Assembly (NCBI GenBank): GCA_030686995.1
Contig: CM060692.1
Span: forward strand, 13,063,465-13,127,464
Source: Artemisia argyi
Lineage: Eukaryota; Streptophyta; Magnoliopsida; Asterales; Asteraceae
Length of the DNA: 64,000 nucleotides
Reading direction: 5' to 3'
Translations under genes and position numbers: made by a program
In this document: positions 32,028 through 43,687 of the stretch, piece by piece
How the letters are laid out: every line of letters starts with the position of its first letter
Numbering within the stretch: the first letter of the stretch is position 1
Notes under the pieces: model-generated
The model's database searches: none
Seen by the model: only the letters and a program-made list of their open reading frames with translations
Told to the model about the DNA's origin: nothing

Positions 32028-32376
32028 TAAGGGTGATCACGGTCCAAAAACCGGACCGGACCGCCCAAGACCGGACCGGACCGAAGACCGAGAACCGGAA
32101 AAACCATAGACCGAGACCGGACCGAATGTGGTCGGTTCGGTCTCGGTCCGGTCCGGTCCGGTCGGTCTTCGGTCGGTCCGGTCTAATTAAGCTAGATTTG
32201 GCAAGTTTTTTCGGGTTTTTGGTCGGTCCGGACCGGACCGGACCGGACCGACCGGACCGAGGACCGAATTAGCCAAAAAGCTTAGACCGAGGATCGGACC
32301 GAATGTGGTCGGTCCGGTCCGGTCCGGTCGGTTTTGTCGGTCGGTCCGGTCCATCCGGTCCGTTTGCTCAGCCCTA
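32028..32376. mobile_element. hAT-type MITE with GGTCCG subterminal repeats
   Basis: 349 bp with imperfect terminal inverted repeats, TAAGGGTGATCACGG at the left and, reverse-complemented from the right, TAGGGCTGAGCAAACGG. It is flanked by the 8 bp duplication GTTTTAGT (32020-32027 and 32377-32384), the size hAT transposases make. The inside is dense in ACCGGACCGG/CCGGTCCGGT words on both strands. No transposase is encoded; open frames here are translations of the GGTCCG repeats. Confidence 0.88.
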
Positions 32377-32934
32377 GTTTTAGTGTAGTTATTAGTTAGT
32401 TTTAGGTATAATCGGGTACCAGGTTTGCTAGAAATAAATTTTAACGAAGTTAACCAGGACATAATAAAGTCATAAAAATTTGTGAAAATATGTTGGGTAC
32501 AAGTATTGAGTGTTTGGATGATTATTGTTTAGTTTCTACGAAAACCGTCGTAATTATATTAAACTTACAATACAAATTAAATAAATTTCCAAAATACCCC
32601 GAATTTTAAAATCTTTGTGACGTTGTAAGAGGTGTAAAAATATATCGGGACCATTGTGGGGAGTGTCGGATGTGTTAGTCACTTTTATTGATCGCGTGTT
32701 AACGTTTATTTAAAAATAAACATACGTATTATATCGAATATACAAAAAAAATATTAATTTGAATATCCTATGAGTGGAATAGCATGCAAATGCTATTGTG
32801 ATGATATGTAGACTATTTCTAGTCCGTATGAAGTGTCCCTACTGATGATGCATGAATTCACAGCTAAACCAATCCGGTTACGTGAATTTAAATACCCGTA
32901 AACTAAATTTACGATGAAATGAATGATGTACATG

Positions 32935-33078
32935 AATAGTGTTTTCCCTCCGGAAATGAATAGTGTCATGTGAATAGTGAAATTTTTGAATGCTTCCCGA
33001 AATCTCAAACTGAATCCAAAAATGATGAATAGTAAGTGATGAATAGTTAATGATGAATAGTAACTGGTGAATAGTAAG
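32935..33078. repeat. dispersed TGAATAGT words, gypsy LTR
   Basis: Seven or more copies of (A)TGAATAGT at the sense start of U3, parallel to 20325-20505. Confidence 0.8.
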
Positions 33079-33121
33079 TTGTCGAAGTTTGGAAAATGAC
33101 CTGAAATTTTGAGTTGTGACA

Positions 33122-33145
33122 GTCGCCCACCCACAAAGGAATTCA
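33122..33145 (-). other. presumed polypurine tract of the gypsy element
   Basis: Sense strand CCTTTGTGGGTGGGCGAC directly precedes the LTR start TGTCACAACTC. It is G rich rather than purely purine, but its location between the end of pol and the LTR is right. Confidence 0.55.
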
Positions 33146-33155
33146 GTCCCTAAAT

Positions 33156-33645
33156 TCAGCCAGTGTTGGTCTCAGAAGTAGACTTGGTGAAAAGATGTGG
33201 ATACTTGAGTCGCATTTGGTCTTCCTGTTCCCAAGTAAACTCGGTTCCTCTTCGAGAATTACAGCGAACTTTCACGATCGGAATTTGACCCTGCTTCAAC
33301 TGTTTGACCTCACGGTCCATGATTTCAACTAGTTCTTCCACAAAGTTAAGCTTGTCATTGAGTTGAATTTCTTCTAGTGGTATTACGCAAGACTCATCCA
33401 AAAGACATTTCTTGAGGTTTGAGACATGAAACGTGTTATGTACTTTGCTGAGTTCTGACGGAAGTTCAAGTTTGTATGCCATCGGACCAATCCTTTCCAG
33501 AATCTTAAATGGCCCAATGTACCTCGGGTTTAACTTCCCGCGTTTCCCGAATCGTATCACGCCCTTCCAAGGTGAGACTTTCAACGTGACTTTGTCTCCA
33601 ACCTGGAATTCCAATGGTTTGCGTTGAACATCTGTGTAGCTTTTC
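33156..33645 (-). pseudogene. gypsy integrase C-terminus and chromodomain
   Basis: Frame from 33614 to 33156 (minus): [20 protein letters not shown], a GPFKIL segment, and [12 protein letters not shown], followed by a chromodomain-like end with [20 protein letters not shown], a [16 protein letters not shown] segment and a KYPHLF tail. Integrase-fused chromodomains define chromoviruses and help target heterochromatin; this wording is of the Tekay clade. A stop (33645-33647) separates it from the integrase core in the same reading frame. Confidence 0.8.
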
Positions 33646-34474
33646 TATCGACTTCTAGCTATTTCGAGTCTTTCTCGAATCTGAATTATCTTTTCTGTTG
33701 TTTCTCGAACCATCTCCGGACCAGTGCATTGTACATCACCAACTTCGGCCCAACAAACTGGGGAACGACACTTACGACCATAAAGTGCCTCGAATGGTGC
33801 TGCTTTTATGCTTGAATGGTAGCTATTGTTATACGAAAACTCGATCAACGGCAAATGGTTAGCCCAACCATTTCCAAAGTCAATTAAACATGCCCTAAGC
33901 ATGTCTTCCAGTGTCTGAATCGTTCTCTCGCTCTGACCATCGGTCTGAGGATGGTAGGCAGTGCTCATGTCCAGCTTGGATCCAAAAGAATCTTGCAATG
34001 ACTGCCAAAAGTTTGAAGTAAAGCGACTATCTCTGTCGGAAATGATGGAAACTGGTGCACCGTGTCTTGAGATTATTTCCTTGACATAAAGTCTGGCAAG
34101 CTGATCCATGAATAAGTCTCTCTAATTGGTATGAAGTGGGCTGATTTAGTGAGACGATCTACAATTACCCAAATAGCGTCGTAACCATCTGACGTCTTGG
34201 GAAGTTTTGTGACAAAGTCCATTGTAATAAGTTCCCACTTCCGTTGTGGAATCTCCGGTTGTTGAAGTAATCCTGACGGTTTTTGGTTCTCGGCTTTCAA
34301 TTTAGCACAAGTATGGAATTTGCTGACATACGTAGCAATCTCTGCTTTCATATTCGGCCACCAATAAACCTTTTTGAGATCCTGATACATCTTATCATAA
34401 CCTGGATGAATGGAGTACTTCAACTTGTGTGATTCATGCATAATCAATTCTCGTATTCCACCATAGAGAGGTAT
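33645..34474 (-). pseudogene. gypsy integrase: zinc-binding and catalytic core
   Basis: Minus strand. From 34447: [18 protein letters not shown] (the two His of the HHCC finger), then [16 protein letters not shown], where one finger Cys appears lost. The catalytic core has [10 protein letters not shown] (first Asp), [11 protein letters not shown] (second Asp) and [13 protein letters not shown] (Glu), so the DDE set is present. The frame shifts near 34105, between RETYS and the segment starting [12 protein letters not shown]; a stop lies at 34475-34477 upstream of IPLYGG. It would integrate the DNA copy; broken here. Confidence 0.85.
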
Positions 34475-35284
34475 CTAACTTCGGTCCTTGAAGCATAACA
34501 CTCCATCTGATCTCTTTACAAAGCCACTTTTGTTCTCTGGCATACCATACAGTTTCTCCTGCGGTCGATTTTCCTCCTTGAGAGCCTCAATCTGAGCTCC
34601 TAAAATGTTTGATGGTAATGGTGAAATGATTGTCATTCCCAATGACATGACTCTCAAAGGTTTGATTCGTTCCTTTCCGTTAAGTGCATCTGCTACCACA
34701 TTTGCCTTTCCAGGGTGATATTGGATTTGACAATCGTAATCACTAAGCAATTCTAGCCAACGACATTGCCTCATATTCAGTTCCTTCTGATCAAGAATAT
34801 ACTGTAAGCTCTTGTGGTCGGTAAACACTACGCACTTAGTACCATAAAGGTAGTGTCTCCAAATCTTGAGCGCAAAAACTACTGCACCCAACTCCAAGTC
34901 GTGTGTAGAGTAATTCTTCTCGTGTGTCTTAAGCTTTCGGGATGCATAAGCTATCACCTTATCGTTTTGCATTAGCACAGCTCCAAGTCCTTTATGCGAT
35001 GCGTCGCAATACACCACTAAGTTCTCAATCCCTTCTGGTAGTGCCAAAATTGGTGCGCTACAAAGCTTCTGCTTCAATAACTGAAATGCGGAGTCTTGCT
35101 TCTCTCCCCATTCGTACTTTTGATTCTTTTTTGTCAGCTTAGTCAGTGACTTCGCTATCTTAGAAAACCCTTCAATGAACCTTCTGTAATATCCGGCAAG
35201 TCCTAAGAATTGATGAATCTCTGTAGGAGACTTGGGCGTAGCCCAATCTTTAACTGCCTCGATCTTTGTTGGGTCGACTTGTAA
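34475..35284 (-). pseudogene. gypsy RNase H
   Basis: Follows RT after a stop at 35285-35287. A connection segment ([12 protein letters not shown]) is followed by the RNase H acidic residues in [46 protein letters not shown] and ANVVADAL. RNase H removes the RNA strand during reverse transcription. The frame is open from 35077 to 34475 and the catalytic residues appear intact, so the damage is limited to flanking stops. Confidence 0.85.
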
Positions 35285-36889
35285 TCATTGGCTATCAATG
35301 ACATGGCCAAGAAATTGAACTCTTCGTATCAAAAAATCACAGTTTGAAAATTTGGCATACAGTTGCTCCTTCTTGAGTAGTTCTAGGATTGTTCTGAGGT
35401 GTTCTTCGTGTTCTTCCCTACTCTTGGAATAAATCAATATGTCGTCAATGAATACAATCACATACTTATCAAGATACGGTTTGCACACTCTGTTCATGAG
35501 GTCCATGAATACCGTAGGTGCATTGGTTAATCCGAAAGGCATTACTTGAAACTCATAATGACAATAACATGTTCTAAATTCCGTCTTCGGGATATCCTCT
35601 TCCCGAACTCTAAGTTGATGGTAACCAGATCTTAAATCGATCTTGGAATAAAAACTAGAACCTTGCAACTGATCGAACAAGTCATTGATTTTGGGGAGTG
35701 GATAACGATTCTTCACTGTTAAGTTGTTCAACTCACGATAGTCGATGCACATTCTAAAAGATCCATCCTTCTTCTTTACAAACAAAAGCGGTGCTTCCCA
35801 AGGCGAGGAACTCGGTCTAATGAATCCATTGTACAAAATTTCTTGTAATTGGTTTGACAATTCTTGCATCTCAGAAGGTGCTAGACGATACGGTGCTCGC
35901 GCAACTGGTGCGGCTCCTGGAACTAAGTCGATTTGAAACTCAACTTGGCGTGTAGGTGGAAGTCCTAGCAATTCTTCCGGAAAGACTTCTGGAAATTCCT
36001 TAACAATTGGCATATCTTCAAGTCGTTTCTCATCCGACTTCTTCTCTGTGATGTGAGCCAAGAATGCATAACAACCCTTCTTTATGTATTTCTCGGTTTT
36101 GATGCATGATATGATACTGAGTCTATTTCCACTTCGCTCTCCACGAATAACCAAAGTTTCACTGTCATAAGGAAGGTGAACAACTTTTTCATCACAAATG
36201 ATTCTTGCACGATGTTGGGACAACCAATCCATACCGATAACAACGTTGAAACTTCCAAGTTCTACTGGCATGAGGTCTATATTGAATGGGTGGTTCAGGA
36301 AATTGATAGTGCAACCACAGACAATGGTGTTGGTGTTAACTAAAGACCTATTAGCTAGTTCGACGTTATAGGAAATGTCTAATGTGGTTGGTTCAATGTT
36401 GAGTAATGGTGCAAATGCAAGAGAAACAAAACTTCTATCTGCTCCTGAATCAAATAAAATGGATGCATAACGATTATTAATGAGGAACATACCCGCAACA
36501 ACATTCGGGTCCTCTCTGACATCTTCTCCTCCCATGACATACGCTCTTCCCCGAGCCGTTCCACCTTGATTTCCAGTTCCTTGATTCTTCCTCTTTGGGC
36601 AATCACTCTTGAAGTGTCCAATTTCTCCACAGCCAAAACATGTCACCGGTGGTTTCTGATTGTCACCCAAGATTGGAAGCCTGTAATCTTTGGTGTGGTG
36701 ACCAATCTTCTTGCAGTTGCCACATGGATCTGGGCAACGGCCTGGGTTATGATGTTTTTGAAACTTTTCACATTTAGGTAGATTACCCGTGTAACCCTTT
36801 CTTTCAGTTGGCCCTGCAACATAGGCCTTTGCCACTTCTTGTCTCTTAGGTTGTGGTTGAGTAGCATTCCAACCTTGATTGTAGTCCAA
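35285..36889 (-). pseudogene. gypsy gag C-terminus, protease and reverse transcriptase
   Basis: A 534-codon open frame (minus). Two zinc knuckles: [14 protein letters not shown], last Cys changed to Tyr, and [14 protein letters not shown], intact. Aspartic protease with [12 protein letters not shown], then [14 protein letters not shown] follows from [20 protein letters not shown] to [15 protein letters not shown] and the active site [10 protein letters not shown], ending FLGHVID before a stop. RT copies element RNA in the particle. This is the best-kept pol segment in the window. Gag-Pol is in one frame here, as usual for Tekay-type chromoviruses. Confidence 0.9.
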
Positions 36890-37019
36890 CCTCCTCTTGT
36901 TGTTATTGTTATTGTTTGGGTTGTTGTTTCAGTTATTGGGTTAGTTGTTGTTGTTTCGATTGTTGTTATAGTTGTTGTTGTTTCGATTTTGTTGTAGTTG
37001 GTGTTGTGAGAACGGTTAT
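36890..37019 (-). pseudogene. gypsy gag linker, Asn-rich, truncated
   Basis: Minus strand (AAC)n-type sequence that codes for poly-Asn in one frame, interrupted by stops, directly upstream of the zinc-knuckle part. The capsid-like N-terminal part of Gag is absent because element Athila-2 begins at 37020. Confidence 0.65.
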
Positions 37020-38635
37020 TGATGCGTGGGAATTGCAACAGGCTTTATCTCTCGAGGGATCTCGAGAAGCTTTCAACCCCCACCATATAGTGTACCTGAT
37101 CGTTGTAGTATAGTATAGTGACAAGTACCGGGGGGATTGATCGTTCAACTCAGGAATAGTGTCGTTAGGATTGAAAATTATTCTTACTAGGTCTAAAGGT
37201 GAAGGATGATTCTTTTTGTGTTTTTATATTTTATGAAAAGCAAGTAAAATTCTCGGGTTTTGGAAGAGTGGGCGGAATTAGTTGCTAATCAACTAACCCA
37301 AAACTAATTTAAATTAATAAACAAGAAAAGTAAACTAAGGTTCTACAAGGGATGTGAAGCATGTCTACCTATGATATGCTACTCCTTGCTAGCTATCTAA
37401 TTCTACCTATTGAATTGTCACACCTTGTTTTAATTGACTGGTTGTATTCCTTAATACCATTCGTGGGGTGGCGTACGTACTTCCCCAACTCTATAAGCTC
37501 CTACTTCACTCCTATGTCGAGCCTGCTAGAAGCTCCTAACATGGGATCATTAGAATTCGCTCATGCATTAAATACAACCATAATAACCTAGTATGCATTG
37601 GTTCATGTTTCTTCAGATGTTCAAGCATGTTACCATATGGAAGTCTGCCAGTTTTCTTAAGCCTAACATCGAATTCATTCAATTAAACAAGAGACAATAG
37701 GAATCAAGAATTATAAACTAAACCAATTAGACCTATCGAAGTGTCACACCCTAATTAATGAAGATGGACACAAACATCAACAAGGAATCAATAAGATCTA
37801 ATCAATTATATACAAGTTTCAAATAATCATAAGTAGACACAAGGTGAATTAGCACAACATAATCAAAGAAGAGCAAACAACAACAATAATGGAAAACATA
37901 ATTGAGATAGAATCAACAAACCAATATAAGATGTTTTGGAGTGATTGAAACCCTCTAAGTTGCTGGAAAAACACCTACCTAAACCCAGGAATCAACCATA
38001 GGGTTTAGGGCTTACAAAAAGTGAAGTTATGATGTTATATTTATAGGCTGATTTTCTGTTAGCCCGATCATGATGACGTCAGACCAATCATGACGGCGTC
38101 ACGACCAACTTTTCTTCACCAAATTGTAGATTTCTTCGTCCTCTTCGCGTGGGCTTTTGAATCACCTAAATTCGAGTTCGTATGCAAAAGTTTTGAGCAA
38201 AACAATAGCAGCTACTCCGAGCGCAATTTTTGACAAGTTAACACGTGACGGCCTACGTGGCGCCTTCAGGAAATTTTCTAGACCATCACTCTTTAATTTT
38301 ACACATGACGGCCTTGGGTGATGCCGTCACCTTCATTGCACAAAACTTTCTGGACCGTCACGGACTTTATCCACTTCCACCTCTTGTATTACTCTTGATG
38401 CAGTCATGAAGAAGCTTGTGACGCCGTCAGGTACTGTTCCCAGCATGGAAAATTAAGACTTTGCCGTTTTCTTCACTTTTATGCTCCAAAAACGTCCAAA
38501 ATGCTTCCTTTTCCAGAATTCACTCCAAAAGTACCTAAAATCACAAATGGAACGATTTAGGGCAATATTTGATCAAATAAATTCAATTCCGAGCTTAAAT
38601 GACCCCCTAAAAACGGATCATTTTTCGCATCATCA
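37020..38635 (-). repeat. 3' LTR of minus-strand Athila-like element 2
   Basis: Sense start TGATGATGCGAAAAATG at 38635, end ACGCATCA at 37020; 1616 bp. Inverted relative to the solo LTR at 27881-29324 and of the same family. It carries TGACGGCGTCA words at 38070-38430 and a TATA box on the minus strand near 38034-38048 (CTATAAATATAAC). A polypurine tract lies directly upstream in sense (from 38636). Confidence 0.85.
38070..38430. repeat. TGACGGCGTCA word cluster, Athila-2 LTR
   Basis: Words near 38070-38081 (TGATGACGTCAG), 38089-38102 (TGACGGCGTCACG), 38244-38257 (GTGACGGCCTACG), 38304-38331 (TGACGGCC...GATGCCGTCA, able to pair), 38352-38362 (ACCGTCACG), 38398-38430 (GATGCAGTCATG...TGACGCCGTCAG). 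As in the solo LTR, the cluster sits just upstream (sense) of the TATA box. Confidence 0.75.
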
Positions 38636-38670
38636 TATACCCTTAAACTTGAGATTTTCTTGTCCTCAAG
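38636..38670 (-). other. polypurine tract region of Athila-2
   Basis: Minus strand TTGAGGACAAGAAAATCTCA and then AGTTTAAGGGTATA directly before the LTR start. The GAGGACAAG motif upstream of a purine run is the same layout as in elements M and ORF1. Confidence 0.7.
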
Positions 38671-39195
38671 CAAATGCGCTTTTATTCTAGTCAAAATACA
38701 AGTTAGGGGTCATTTAACACTAATGTAAAAGTAATTACAACAAATGATCATTCCACTAAAGACCAAAGACAAGCACGAAGGTCATATACTAGCACCTCAC
38801 AAATAGTGTTTAGATACTCACGTCTCTCGGGTGTAATAAAGTATATATCACAATATGGAATTGGAAAACATCTCTCACTACCTGTCATAAGAAAATAGAT
38901 TACCATAGGCTTGGGAAAGGATCAAACCTCCACCACATGGCGTAAGCACCTAGGATAAACTATCAAAGAGGTCTTTTGAAGGGTTATAACGTTAGGTGTA
39001 GGGATATGGAATACACGGTTTTATTGGATAAAGGAAATCTTTACTGGTGGTGAGTTAATTATCATGGTTAATTACATGTACAACATGGCGTTGCTAAGCC
39101 AAGACTAGACTCGACTTAAGCTAATAAAAGAAAAATAACAAAAACATAAAACAAACATAGAATGAAACGGGATGGTAGTCCGTATGTTTTTTCTC

Positions 39196-39226
<31 letters not shown>

Positions 39227-41093
39227 TTTGCATACACTCTTACCCTACCATCCAAAATAATACATCATAGGGAATGAACATTCCCCTTACACTTGAATTT
39301 TTACATACTTTACAATAAACTAATCTAATGACTCAAATCAAGATAATCAAAACACTTGGAGCACTTATAAGATTAACGCACATATGGGGGTAATAATATG
39401 ACGTTCTTCCCCATTACTCCATAACATAAGTACTTTACCCATGAGTCCCAATCGTCCCAAAACAATATGTACAAGGATATGACTCGACTTAGCAACCATG
39501 TAATCAATTAGATAATTAACTAAGGGTTTAAAGAAATAACAATAATGCACTAAAGATGAGTGCATACACGGAAGGCTAAGGCGATTTGGGTGTACATTTA
39601 AGTGGGTTGTAACAAATTCTTCCTTTAAGTAAGATGCTTAAAGTTAGAAATGAAAAGATAGGCTCGGAGGGGTGTACTAGGGGTTTCGTGTACTAAAAAT
39701 GAGTACAATGCTAAGGTGTGGGAAAAATTAATTGACTTTACTAGCCAAGTAATATGACTTAAATGGTCAAGTAATTATGATATGGGTTTAACACAAGGGT
39801 GATCCTAATGCCTTTTATCATGTAGTAAATCCTACCACACGAATGTAGTCTCACTAGCGGTCTCGGGATGCATCACTAACGCAAGTTCTAGAATCTAAAT
39901 GCTACCAGTACACTCATAAGCACTAATAGTAAATGCTTTTCCTATCAAATCTAAAGGTGAACTCACATATTTGAGTGGAAAATTTTTTTGAATGGTACGG
40001 TTTTGTGCTAGTCATACAACTCCTATCCATGAGACGCTCGCTATGGCTTAAGTTTCAATCCTAAATGTTGTAAAAAATATTAAATTTGGCGCTAAAATTA
40101 CACTAACAAGTATCTCTCTTAGTTTTATTACACACCTACCATCAAACAAAAAAACTCAAGTGCAATTGTATCCAATAAGGTATCATCATTTGCCCTCCCC
40201 CTACACTTAGGATGAACATTGTCCCCAATGTTCAATTAAAGAATGTAAAAGTGAAATAGGTAAAAGAATGAAATCAAATACTCCCCTGATTCGTTCGGTG
40301 TGGATAGTGTGGTAACAAGGTTAGATTTTCCTCCAAGAAAATGAACAATCAAGGCTTCCCTTCCAGAAATATAAATCATCTTCTTGTCCAATATAACCTG
40401 TTAAATCTGAGAAAACAAACACAAAAACCCAAAGCATCAAATCGAACAAAGGAAACTTACAACTAGATGTAATTCCAGACTTAGGAATAAAAACAAAACA
40501 ATTGAAGATATAATGCTTTTGGAATGAATGTTTGCAGATTTCATGGACTTTATAAAACTAAAGAATGAACAAGAACTTTAAGAGTCCGGTATAAACAAAA
40601 CTCGCAAAATTTTTCAGAATTTTTGTACCTGACGCCGTCAGGTTATAACTCCTGACGCCATCAGAATGTTCCTTCAAAAATCTCATGTTAAGTTTCTGGC
40701 AAATTTCTGGAAAAACTTATGTCCTACTTCCTAGAAAATCCTGCAAAACATCATTATGACTCGATACAAGCATTTGACTCAAACAATTACTAATATTCAT
40801 GTTCATTTAATATTGTTGTGGATCATGCTCAATTTCGTTCTTATAAACAAATTTGGATCTCCCTAACACTTATCTTTTGCAAAATACCTTTATATGCAAT
40901 TAAGAGGAAGTTAAAAACAAAATAAAGCATTTTCACAATTTACTTTAAAACATGAGCCACAAACAACAAAAATAAAACATGCATACGGAAACAAATAAAA
41001 TCAAACAAACAAACAAACAAATAAATAAATAAAGCTTGGGTTGCCTCCCGATAAGCGCTTGTTTTTGTTCGAGTCACGAGCCTGACTCTACCC
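38671..41093 (-). other. Athila-2 3' untranslated region
   Basis: No protein domain. It contains T-rich low complexity at 39190-39230. A second GGGGACAATG motif with a purine run follows at 40190-40230 (minus: ATTGGGGACAATG, then CTAAGTGTAGGGGGAGGG). Two TGACGCCGTCAG words lie at 40627-40665. Two polypurine-like blocks about 1.6 kb apart frame the untranslated tail. Confidence 0.55.
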
Positions 41094-41526
41094 TTATTTA
41101 ACAGAAATAGGGGAGGTTTTCCCTACACTTAGGATTAAGTGCGGGTGAAAGTAGCGATACACACCCTTAGGGTGGAAATATGCCACATGAGGTGAAGGGG
41201 GTGAGTGAATGGCTTCCTTCATCCTAAAACTACCCGGATAATATTGGTTGATTGGTGGGTCAGTTCCTCTTTTGTCTCCTAGAAATATATCTAAGGATAG
41301 AAAGGTGTATAAAGATTGAGGTTCCGGTTCATCAACACTAGGAAATTCCCTAGAACTAGGAGTAAGGTTATCACTACAAGTATTCAAACCTATATCCTCA
41401 AGTGGTGCCTGGTCCAAGGGTTCTACTTCTATTGGGGTTCCTATAGTCTCTTCTACTTCTTCCGGGTAAGTCACGGGCGGTGTGTATGCCTCAAATGATG
41501 GTAAGACTTGTGGGGTACTTAGTTGG
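41094..41526 (-). pseudogene. Athila-2 reading frame of unknown function
   Basis: Minus frame ending at 41094: LSTPQVLPSFEAYTPPVTYP, PEEVEETIGTPIEVEPLDQA, REFPSVDEPEPQSLYTFLSL, HTPPSPHVAY-like PPSPHVAYFHPKGVYRYFHP, SVGKTSPISVK. Pro/Glu-rich, no known domain. I recall similar proteins next to the 3' end of Asteraceae Athila-like elements. It is cut at its start by the LTR of Athila-3 at 41527; the codons beyond (to 41579) belong to that LTR. Confidence 0.6.
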
Positions 41527-43121
41527 TGATGAGTGCTCAAACACTCATCATTTTTGTCATATTTAAACTGCCAAAACATACAAAAACAATCAAAAAGCTA
41601 TCAAAATACTTAAATTATCACAGGGATTGTGTTTTATGTGTTTTAAATGCAAAATGAGCAAAAACAAATGAAAAACATACAAAGTTTGCAATATTGGCAG
41701 TTTCAGTCCCCTAAGTTTCAAAACATGTCAAAAATAGTCCCTATGCATTTATTTTGAAAGAAAAAGTCAACCCAAGTTTTTGAAAGTCAAATATCACAAA
41801 ATATGATACTTGGGTCATAAGCTTTCCAAAATTACACATTTGGTACCTGAGATTTCAAAAATGGCAAATTAAGTCCCTGGGAACTTTGAAAAATGGAAAA
41901 TGGCAAAAATGGTTCTTGGAATATTGGTACTTGGCATTTTTTGTCCTTGGTAGCAATTTGAGAAATTTATAGATTCAACCCCTTATCTTTGGTGAAATTG
42001 CAAAAATGGTCCTTGTGATACAAATAACCAAACCGGACCCTTTTTATTATCAAACCCAATCCAAACCAAATCCAATACCCAAAACCACCCCAAGCCCAAA
42101 GCCATCCAAAGCCCATCACCCCAGGCCCACTCCCATTTTTTAAATAAAAACACAAGGTCAAACGGTCAAAGGGGTCAAACCTCCCTTTGACCCGTCTTCC
42201 TCCCAACACCCTAACGCAAAACTAGGGAGACTTTGTCTCTTCCACATACTCCCCCCTCCTCCTTAGGCCCCCACAATTAATGTTATCACCAACCAAACCA
42301 ACCCCCACCACCACCACAATAAATGCCTCACCAATTTCACTAGTTTTGGTACATTTGGTTTTTGGCTGGAAAATGGAAATCAAAGGCTCATATTCATTAT
42401 AGCTCAATTGAAGGGTGAGGATTTGGTCAAGGGTCAAGAGGAAGACCTCTAGGACAAAAAGTTATCAAAGAGAAGCCATGTGAAGAGAGATAGGACCTAA
42501 ATTGATCTTGCTATATATATGTATGCTCATATGAGCCTTAGTTTAGAGTGTAGTATGTAACTTAGTAGTTTTAGTGTCTATTTGTAACCTTTGTAATCTA
42601 TTTCAAGTGAATGAAAAAGCTGTTTCAAGTTTATTTCCAAATTCCACATTTCAAATTTATTTAAGAATTTTAATTTCTTGTGTAAGGTTAATTAATGTTA
42701 TTCAGTGGTTTATAAACTCATAATAAGTCTTATATATCTGTTTTCATAAGGATTAAAGGTTGTGGAATTATGTTTATCACAGTTTGAGAAAAATAAAGAA
42801 AAATACAAGAAAAATAAAAATAAAATAAAAAAGTAGGGACAAAGGTTGAAGAAAGCTGGAGCAAGGTATATATTGGATGGCCTTGGGATTAGGGACTTGT
42901 GGAAGTCATTAGGATTGGTATTGGTCCTTTGGTTCTTGGTCTGCCAAGCTTGGAAGGCTTTTGTAAGCTCAAAATTTCATCTTTTTAGTTAATAAGTAGT
43001 ACTAGCAGCTTATATCTGTTTATTTTAGTTAATTATTATAAATTAGACTAGTTGTGATCATTAGGTTGTAGTTTATAGTTGTTTGAATCAAGTTTGTTAA
43101 ATATCTGTTAGTTAAGGGGTG
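41527..43121 (+). mobile_element. Athila-like element 3, 5' LTR, first part
   Basis: Starts TGATGAGTGCTCAAACACTCATCATTTTT, read in blocks; the opening is itself an inverted repeat, GATGAGTG/CACTCATC. The form TGAT..gCTCAAA parallels the LTR start at 57720. TATA-like TATATATATG lies at 42512-42521. It is interrupted at 43121 by a Copia insertion and continues at 46559; both parts together give about 3.76 kb, ending AAATCA. No coding. Confidence 0.65.
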
Positions 43122-43674
43122 TGTTGGGCCATATACAATCATGTATATGTGATTTGATACAACAAAACTACATATGCTTCAATGAAGATAATAGAAGGAC
43201 TTAATATGCATAATGGAGATTCTACAAGCTGATGGAGTATATACTTATGTTTATTAAAGATATCAGAAGATCTTGCATAGAAGATTACAGAAGATATTGT
43301 TTACTTGTAGGATAAGTTTGTAACCCTAGCATCTCTATTATATAAAGAGATGACAGGCACATAGTTTAAGAGATAATTAGAACTATACACAATAACCTAC
43401 ACGTCCCATATATTAGTTAGTTCATAGCTTCAAGGTTGTAAAACCCTATCACTATTAAGAGTGATCGTATTAATAATATTGAGGCTTAGTTTGATATTAT
43501 TATTGTTCGTGTTTTTCTTAGCCTTACTGAGTAGATTCCGCATACTCATTAAACTTACAAGTAGAATTCCACTTAGTAGTTTTGTATTTATACAAGATTG
43601 CTAAACCCTTTATAAGTTAAAGGTTAAAGATCAATACAACTGTCTACGGATCATCTACGTATTTGGTTCCTACA
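43122..43674 (+). repeat. 5' LTR of Copia B
   Basis: TGTTGGGCCATATAC...GGTTCCTACA, 553 bp. TATA-like ATTATATAAAGAG near 43340-43352. The R/U5 part includes ATTCCGCATACTC and TACAAGATTGCTAAACCC, the same as in the other Sirevirus-like LTRs of the window. Confidence 0.75.
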
Positions 43675-43675
43675 T

Positions 43676-43687
43676 GTGGTATCAGTC
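43676..43687 (+). promoter_or_regulatory. primer-binding site of Copia B
   Basis: GTGGTATCAGTCG follows the LTR end TACA after one base. It matches the Met-tRNA site TGGTATCAGAGC except at the end. Confidence 0.7.

Larger units (their letters stand above)
29756..33121 (-). repeat. 3' LTR of the minus-strand Tekay-like gypsy
   Basis: Plus strand TGTCACACCCTG...AGTTGTGACA, 3366 bp including a 349 bp MITE. On the sense strand it follows the end of pol and a G-rich tract. Related to the solo LTR at 16877-20528 through CTTCTTAGGGTGTCATGGGT (near 31420-31440), the poly(G) run and the GAATAGT cluster. The outer flank is GAATA at 29751-29755; the far end of the element is not reachable because it is interrupted at 37019. 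Confidence 0.8.

Noticed and set aside
32033..32462. Long open frames on both strands rich in Arg/Pro/Asp
   Set aside because: They are translations of the GGTCCG words of the MITE.
36643..37038. 131-codon Thr-rich frame (minus)
   Set aside because: Out-of-frame reading of the (AAC)n Gag linker; the real frame gives Asn and zinc knuckles.
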